Below, in pieces: positions 60,087 through 64,000 of a stretch of 64,000 nucleotides of DNA. The notes under the pieces were generated by a model. It had not been told where the DNA came from and did no database searches. It was given only the letters and a program-made list of their open reading frames with translations. This stretch comes from Alishewanella tabrizica (lineage in GTDB: Bacteria; Pseudomonadota; Gammaproteobacteria; Enterobacterales; Alteromonadaceae). The stretch covers positions 170,878-234,877 of the forward strand of contig NZ_BMYR01000008.1 of NCBI RefSeq assembly GCF_014652375.1. The letters run 5' to 3'. Each line of letters begins with the position of its first letter. Within the stretch, counting starts at the first letter, position 1. Position numbers and translations under genes: made by a program.

Positions 60087-62708
60087 ATGAGTATGACATC
60101 TGCCGCTATTCGGCAAGCTTTCTTAGATTTTTTTGCCAGTAAAGATCACAGTGTGGTGGCCAGTAGCTCGCTTATTCCAGGTAATGATGCAACGTTGCTC
60201 TTTACCAATGCCGGGATGGTGCAATTTAAAGATGTTTTCTTAGGTCAAGATCAGCGCAATTATCAGCGCGCGGTATCGGCACAGCGTTGTGTCCGTGCCG
60301 GCGGTAAACACAATGATCTTGAGAATGTGGGTTATACCGCTCGGCATCATACTTTTTTCGAAATGCTGGGTAATTTCAGCTTTGGTGATTATTTCAAACA
60401 AGATGCCATTCGCTATGCTTGGGAGTTTCTTACTGAAGTTGTTAATCTGCCTAAAAGCAAGTTGCTTGTTACAGTGTATGCGACAGATGATGAAGCCTAC
60501 GCTATCTGGTTAAATGATATTGGGGTGCCTGCTGATCGTATTATCCGAATTGGCGATAACAAAGGTGCCCCTTATGCCTCAGATAATTTCTGGGCAATGG
60601 GTGATACGGGTCCTTGTGGTCCCTGCACTGAGATTTTCTTCGATCACGGCGATCATATTTGGGGTGGGCCACCGGGTTCAGCTGAAGAAGACGGCGATCG
60701 CTTTATCGAGATCTGGAATATCGTCTTTATGCAGTTTAACCGTTTAGCCAGCGGTGAAATGTTACCTTTGCCTAAACCCAGTGTGGATACTGGCATGGGA
60801 TTAGAGCGTATTGCCGCGATTTTACAGCATGTGCACAGTAATTATGAAACCGATACCTTTGTCGCGTTGATAAAAGCGGCAGCGGCGGTAACGGGTGCCA
60901 AAGATCTCACCGATAAATCGTTACGCGTAGTGGCTGATCATATTCGTAGCTGTGCCTTTTTAATTGTTGATGGCGTTACACCATCTAATGAAGGGCGTGG
61001 TTATGTGCTGCGTCGCATAATTCGCCGCGCTGTACGCCATGGCAACAAACTGGGGGCGAATGGCGCGTTTTTCTATACCTTAGTTGCTGCATTAGTCTCG
61101 CAAATGGGCGATGCCTATCCCGAGTTAGTGGCAAAGCAGGCCATTATTGAAAAAACGTTACGCTTAGAGGAAGAGCAGTTTGGTAAAACACTGGAGCGTG
61201 GTTTACAAATTTTAGATGAAGAATTAGCCGCCTTAACCTCGAGCGAAATTCCTGGTGACGTGGTGTTTAAACTTTACGATACCTATGGATTCCCAGTTGA
61301 TTTAACCAATGATGTAGCGCGTGAGCGTAATTTAACCATTGATCAAGCGGGCTTTGATGCCGCGATGGCACAACAGCGCAAACGTGCACAGCAAGCCAGT
61401 AATTTCGGTACCGATTACAATCAACAATTGGTGTCGTCGCAGCAAACCACCTTTACGGGCTATACCGAGCACTTTGGTAATGCCGAAGTGCTGGAGATCT
61501 TAAAGCAAGGTCAACACGTACAACAAATAGATGCAGGCGATACGGCGTTAATTATTTTGAATACCAGCCCATTCTATGCAGAATCGGGTGGTCAAGTGGG
61601 TGATACAGGGACCTTAACATTAAATGATGGTACGGTTTTCCATGTGCAAGACACCGTTAAAGTTGTCAAAGCGTTTGCTCACCAAGGTCAAGCCACTGGC
61701 GTGATCCGGGTTGGCACTAAGGTTCAAGCTGAAATTGATTTGGTACGTCGCAATGCGATACGTAAAAATCACTCCGCTACACATTTACTCCATGCGGCCT
61801 TACGTCAAGTGCTTGGCGAGCATGTGACTCAAAAGGGCTCACTAGTAGGGCCAGAGCGCTTACGTTTTGACTTCTCGCATTTTGAAGCAGTTAAGCCTAA
61901 TGAGCTGCAGGTAATTGAACAATTAGTAAATGAACAAATTCAGCTTAATACGGCGTTAGAAACACGCTTGATGCCCATTGATGCCGCAAGAGAAGCGGGT
62001 GCAATGGCTCTGTTTGGTGAGAAATACGACGATGAAGTGCGTGTTTTGAGCATGGGAGCGTTCTCGATTGAACTCTGTGGTGGTACGCATGTCGATCGTA
62101 CAGGTGATATTGGTTTATTCAAAATAGTTGCTGAAGGGGGGATTGCTTCATGCGTACGCCGTATCGAAGCAGTAACCGCTAAAGGCGCAGTTCACTATGT
62201 GCAGCAGGTTGAAGCTCAAGCGGCACATGCGGCTAGTCTGTTAAAAGGCGATATGTTTAGTTTAGCCGAGCGGGTACAGCACACCTTAGATCGTAGCAAA
62301 GGATTAGAAAAAGAGATTGATCAGTTAAAAGCTAAGCTAGCCAGTATGGCTGGGGCATCATTAACCGATAATGTACAGCGTATTGGTGAGGTGCAAGTAC
62401 TGGTGCAGCAACTTGAACAAACGGATGCAAAAGCCTTACGTACCTTGTTAGATGAATTAAAAAATAAATTAGCCAACGCTGTCATATTATTAGCTACAGT
62501 TAATGATGATAAAGTAAGTTTAATTGCAGGTGTGAGTGCTAATTTAACCGATAAAGTTCATGCTGGGCAGTTAGTAGGTTGGGCTGCAAATCAATTAGGC
62601 GGTAAAGGCGGTGGTCGTCCAGATATGGCTCAAGCGGGCGGCACCGATGCTGCGGCACTGCCTAACGTGTTATCTGAGGCATTTGACTACATAAAAGCAC
62701 GGCTTTGA
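60087..62708 (+). CDS. alaS: alanyl-tRNA synthetase
   Basis: Charges tRNA-Ala and edits mischarged Ser or Gly. The 873 residues match the family (876). Class II motifs lie in the N-terminal third ([37 protein letters not shown] motif 2 at ~80–100; [10 protein letters not shown] motif 3 near 240). The editing domain has [11 protein letters not shown] near 563 and [13 protein letters not shown] near 664, and a C-Ala domain follows. AGGA precedes the ATG. It is followed by csrA, with no lysC between. Confidence 0.97.
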   Translation: MSMTSAAIRQAFLDFFASKDHSVVASSSLIPGNDATLLFTNAGMVQFKDVFLGQDQRNYQRAVSAQRCVRAGGKHNDLENVGYTARHHTFFEMLGNFSFGDYFKQDAIRYAWEFLTEVVNLPKSKLLVTVYATDDEAYAIWLNDIGVPADRIIRIGDNKGAPYASDNFWAMGDTGPCGPCTEIFFDHGDHIWGGPPGSAEEDGDRFIEIWNIVFMQFNRLASGEMLPLPKPSVDTGMGLERIAAILQHVHSNYETDTFVALIKAAAAVTGAKDLTDKSLRVVADHIRSCAFLIVDGVTPSNEGRGYVLRRIIRRAVRHGNKLGANGAFFYTLVAALVSQMGDAYPELVAKQAIIEKTLRLEEEQFGKTLERGLQILDEELAALTSSEIPGDVVFKLYDTYGFPVDLTNDVARERNLTIDQAGFDAAMAQQRKRAQQASNFGTDYNQQLVSSQQTTFTGYTEHFGNAEVLEILKQGQHVQQIDAGDTALIILNTSPFYAESGGQVGDTGTLTLNDGTVFHVQDTVKVVKAFAHQGQATGVIRVGTKVQAEIDLVRRNAIRKNHSATHLLHAALRQVLGEHVTQKGSLVGPERLRFDFSHFEAVKPNELQVIEQLVNEQIQLNTALETRLMPIDAAREAGAMALFGEKYDDEVRVLSMGAFSIELCGGTHVDRTGDIGLFKIVAEGGIASCVRRIEAVTAKGAVHYVQQVEAQAAHAASLLKGDMFSLAERVQHTLDRSKGLEKEIDQLKAKLASMAGASLTDNVQRIGEVQVLVQQLEQTDAKALRTLLDELKNKLANAVILLATVNDDKVSLIAGVSANLTDKVHAGQLVGWAANQLGGKGGGRPDMAQAGGTDAAALPNVLSEAFDYIKARL

Positions 62709-62741
62709 TTAAGTCGCGTTATAATGGTTTTAGCTGGAATC

Positions 62742-62771
62742 TTTCCAATTATTCAAGCGTTGTTGTATGAT
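62742..62771 (+). promoter_or_regulatory. possible csrA promoter
   Basis: TTTCCA (62742–62747) and TATGAT (62766–62771) with an 18-base spacer. A hairpin CAGTGA-ttga-TCACTG (62805–62820) lies in the leader, 27 bases before the ATG. Confidence 0.4.
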
Positions 62772-62846
62772 GCAGCGCTTATTATTAAAGACTAATGAAC
62801 ACTGCAGTGATTGATCACTGTTAATGACAGGCAAAGGAGCAAACGC

Positions 62847-63047
62847 ATGCTAATTCTTACGCGTCGTGTAGGTGAAACACTAATGATTGGTGACGAAGTC
62901 ACCGTAACAGTGTTGGGTGTTAAAGGTAATCAAGTTCGTATTGGTGTTAATGCACCTAAAGATATTTCCGTACATCGCGAAGAAATTTATATGCGCATAC
63001 AAGCGGAAAAAGATACGAACGACGGTAACACCAACGAGAACGAATAA
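62847..63047 (+). CDS. csrA: carbon storage regulator CsrA
   Basis: A small dimeric RNA-binding protein that represses or stabilises mRNAs by binding GGA sites, controlling motility, carbon storage and biofilm. From ATG at 62847 (AAAGGAG upstream) it has 66 residues. The core [20 protein letters not shown] and [14 protein letters not shown], with Arg44, is conserved; the tail is short, acidic and polar. It follows alaS and precedes tRNA-Ser, the conserved order. BarA at 28582 is expected to act upstream of it. Confidence 0.97.
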   Translation: MLILTRRVGETLMIGDEVTVTVLGVKGNQVRIGVNAPKDISVHREEIYMRIQAEKDTNDGNTNENE

Positions 63048-63161
63048 CAGTAGGTTAATCCTGAGCAGTGTTGGTTATTGATTGTGTTGCGGCATTTCAG
63101 TTAAATAATCAACAAACTGCTTGAAAGGTAAGCAAACAGGCTTTTAACTTCTAAAAATTGT

Positions 63162-63190
63162 TTGACTTATTTTCCTGAAACATTAATATA
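63162..63190 (+). promoter_or_regulatory. tRNA-Ser/Arg promoter
   Basis: TTGACT (63162–63167) and AATATA (63185–63190; TAATAT one base earlier) with a 16–17 base spacer, followed by a GC-rich discriminator (CACGCCGC), typical of stringently controlled stable-RNA promoters. tRNA-Ser begins at 63209. Confidence 0.65.
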
Positions 63191-63208
63191 CACGCCGCAA
63201 CACAGTGC

Positions 63209-63298
63209 GGAGAAATGGCCGAGTGGCTGAAGGCGCACCCCTGCTAAGGGTGTATAGGGGAAACTCTATCGAGGGTTCGAATCCCTCTTTCTCCGCCA
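63209..63298 (+). tRNA. tRNA-Ser (GCT)
   Basis: 90 bases including encoded CCA. The anticodon stem CACCC/GGGTG encloses loop CTGCTAA with anticodon GCT, reading AGC and AGT. It has the long variable arm of class II tRNAs, a T-loop GGTTCGAATCC, and acceptor GGAGAAA/TTTCTCC. It lies directly after csrA as in Shewanella and Vibrio. Confidence 0.97.
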
Positions 63299-63308
63299 TT
63301 TTTCAGAT

Positions 63309-63385
63309 GGACGCATAGCTCAGCTGGATAGAGTACTCGGCTACGAACCGAGCGGTCGGAGGTTCGAATCCTCCTGCGTCCGCCA
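63309..63385 (+). tRNA. tRNA-Arg (ACG), first copy
   Basis: 77 bases including CCA. Acceptor GGACGCA/TGCGTCC, anticodon stem CTCGG/CCGAG, loop CTACGAA with anticodon ACG (inosine-modified in bacteria by TadA). An 8-base inverted repeat TTTCAGAT (63301–63308)/ATCTGAAA (63385–63392) flanks the gene and would extend the acceptor stem in the precursor. Confidence 0.97.
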
Positions 63386-63475
63386 TCTGAAATGGGATGT
63401 TACAAGCACTTAGCAATAATGCTTTACACGGTGCTTAATTAAATGTGTAAAAAATTATTAAATAAGCAATACCCC

Positions 63476-63552
63476 GGACGCATAGCTCAGCTGGATAGAG
63501 TACTCGGCTACGAACCGAGCGGTCGGAGGTTCGAATCCTCCTGCGTCCGCCA
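63476..63552 (+). tRNA. tRNA-Arg (ACG), second copy
   Basis: Identical over all 77 bases to the copy at 63309. The spacer between them (63386–63475) differs from the other flanks, so the duplication covers the tRNA itself. A terminator follows. The last 12 bases of the gene are repeated at 63725. Confidence 0.97.
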
Positions 63553-63583
63553 TATTCGAAGAAACCCGCTTTGGTTAACACCT
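63541..63583 (+). repeat. direct repeat, copy 1 (tRNA-Arg 3' end plus downstream)
   Basis: Forty-three bases identical to 63725–63767. This copy begins with the last 12 bases of the second tRNA-Arg gene and runs to the middle of its terminator. Confidence 0.92.
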
Positions 63584-63596
63584 CAGTGGGTTTTTT
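63562..63596 (+). terminator. terminator of the tRNA cluster
   Basis: AAACCCGC (63562–63569) pairs with GTGGGTTT (63586–63593, one wobble) and is followed by TTT. It is partly contained in the 43-base repeat. Confidence 0.75.
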
Positions 63597-63724
63597 GCTA
63601 TTAACTTAATGCTACTGACGCAGGTGGTGAGAAGCTCCGTTAGGTTCGACCAATTTGCCGGGAGCAAATTGGGACAGCTTTAGCTGGCCCGAAGGGCAGG
63701 CGGCAGGATAGCCGCCTGCAATCC
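63597..63724. other. hairpin-rich non-coding insert
   Basis: Four consecutive stem-loops are packed here: CCAATTTGC/GCAAATTGG (63650–63672), CAGCT/AGCTG (63675–63686), GCCC/GGGC (63687–63697) and GCAGGCGGC/GCCGCCTGC (63696–63719). No open reading frame is present. The density suggests a small palindromic mobile element (REP- or MITE-like), but no copy elsewhere in the window confirms that. Confidence 0.55.
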
Positions 63725-63767
63725 CTGCGTCCGCCATATTCGAAGAAACCCGCTTTGGTTAACACCT
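63725..63767 (+). pseudogene. relic of a tRNA-Arg 3' end (direct repeat, copy 2)
   Basis: Identical to 63541–63583. It starts with CTGCGTCCGCCA, the last 12 bases of tRNA-Arg, without the rest of the gene. It marks either a lost third tRNA-Arg copy whose body was replaced by the hairpin-rich insert, or a duplication made by integration at the tRNA end. A second copy of the terminator (63746–63785) follows with a longer T run. Confidence 0.8.
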
Positions 63768-63785
63768 TGGCGGTTTTTTTGTTTT
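63746..63785 (+). terminator. second, duplicated terminator
   Basis: AAAC/CCGC (63746–63753) pairs with GCGGTTT (63770–63776) with one bulge, followed by a run of T's. It derives from the repeat copy, with a changed 3' arm. Confidence 0.7.
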
Positions 63786-63912
63786 TAGCCTAATACGATT
63801 TAGTAGGAAGCTAAAAGCCGTTTTTTATTAGATTGACGTAACCGAACCGCTAGGCTGCTTTAAGCCGATAACGCACACAAAGACGCTGTGAATACATCCC
63901 TGTAAGCTCTTC

Positions 63913-63930
63913 TCCAGCATCCATGCTGGA
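63913..63930. repeat. palindrome near the right edge
   Basis: TCCAGCAT-cc-ATGCTGGA (63913–63930) is a perfect 8-bp stem with a 2-base loop. The stretch 63786–63912 has no gene that I can support. Confidence 0.6.
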
Positions 63931-63946
63931 CAGGTGTTACCAACAA

Positions 63947-64000
63947 TGCAAAACTGATCCACTTCAACAATTGAAATCTGATCCACTTGTTTTCACTATA
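63947..64000. mobile_element. probable end of an insertion sequence (IS21-like)
   Basis: CTGATCCACTT occurs twice, at 63954–63964 and 63978–63988, 24 bases apart. Repeated TGATCCA-type units near the terminus are a feature I associate with IS21-family elements, whose transposase binds several end repeats. The element would continue past the window. The exact boundary and family cannot be settled from these 54 bases. Confidence 0.4.

Noticed and set aside
63386..63475. Possible small RNA between the two tRNA-Arg genes
   Set aside because: There is an AAGCAC/GTGCTT hairpin, but the stretch is short and AT-rich, with no promoter or terminator of its own.

Overview
The window is a chromosomal segment of a gammaproteobacterium. 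Gene content and order (thrABC, nadB–rpoE–rseABC–lepAB–rnc–era–recO–pdxJ–acpS, barA/rlmD/relA/mazG/pyrG/eno, ftsB–ispD–ispF–truD–surE–pcm–nlpD–rpoS, mutS/pncC/recA, recX–alaS–csrA–tRNA-Ser–tRNA-Arg) match the Alteromonadales/Shewanella/Vibrio side of the class. The intermediate base composition, a DUF3545 gene, an M23 peptidase–bactofilin pair and a split metH suggest a relative of Rheinheimera, Alishewanella or Arsukibacterium; that placement is an inference from gene content, not a database result. Coding density is high. I see no prophage, CRISPR array or defence island.

Layout. 1–703: the 3' part of a GGDEF protein with a degenerate active site. 704–6438: a threonine-attenuated thrL–thrABC operon with ung coupled to its end. 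6439–9557: structured intergenic DNA, a small DUF3545 gene and the tal–pgi operon on the minus strand. 9818–17746: yaaA, gsk, arfB, dbpA, an overlapping M23 peptidase/bactofilin pair, slyD, ygfZ, sdhE and ygfX. 17743–28615: nadB, then the rpoE–rseABC envelope-stress genes and the lepA–acpS run. 28582–41201: barA convergent with acpS, then rlmD, relA, mazG, pyrG, eno and three poorly characterised genes. 41268–48165: the ftsB-to-rpoS cluster. 48438–53865: benE and mutS (minus strand), pncC and SOS-controlled recA. 53866–60063: a metA–metH operon, with metH split in two genes, and a membrane-protein gene, all lying between recA and recX. 60087–64000: alaS, csrA, tRNA-Ser, two identical tRNA-Arg genes, then a duplicated tRNA 3' end, hairpin-rich non-coding DNA and what looks like one end of an insertion sequence.

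How the genes work together. Many are global regulators of growth phase and stress: BarA and CsrA (both on the Gac/Rsm–Csr pathway), RelA (ppGpp), RpoS, RpoE with RseA/B/C, and RecA. Amino-acid synthesis links the two ends of the window: thrA makes homoserine, and metA plus metH use it for methionine. Both the thr promoter and the metA promoter carry AGACGTCT-type tandem met boxes, which suggests that MetJ controls both branches here. Other notable points are a probable ATT start codon for nlpD, a thr leader peptide that appears to be leaderless, a 97-base overlap between the M23 peptidase and bactofilin genes, and a relic of a third tRNA-Arg near the right edge.
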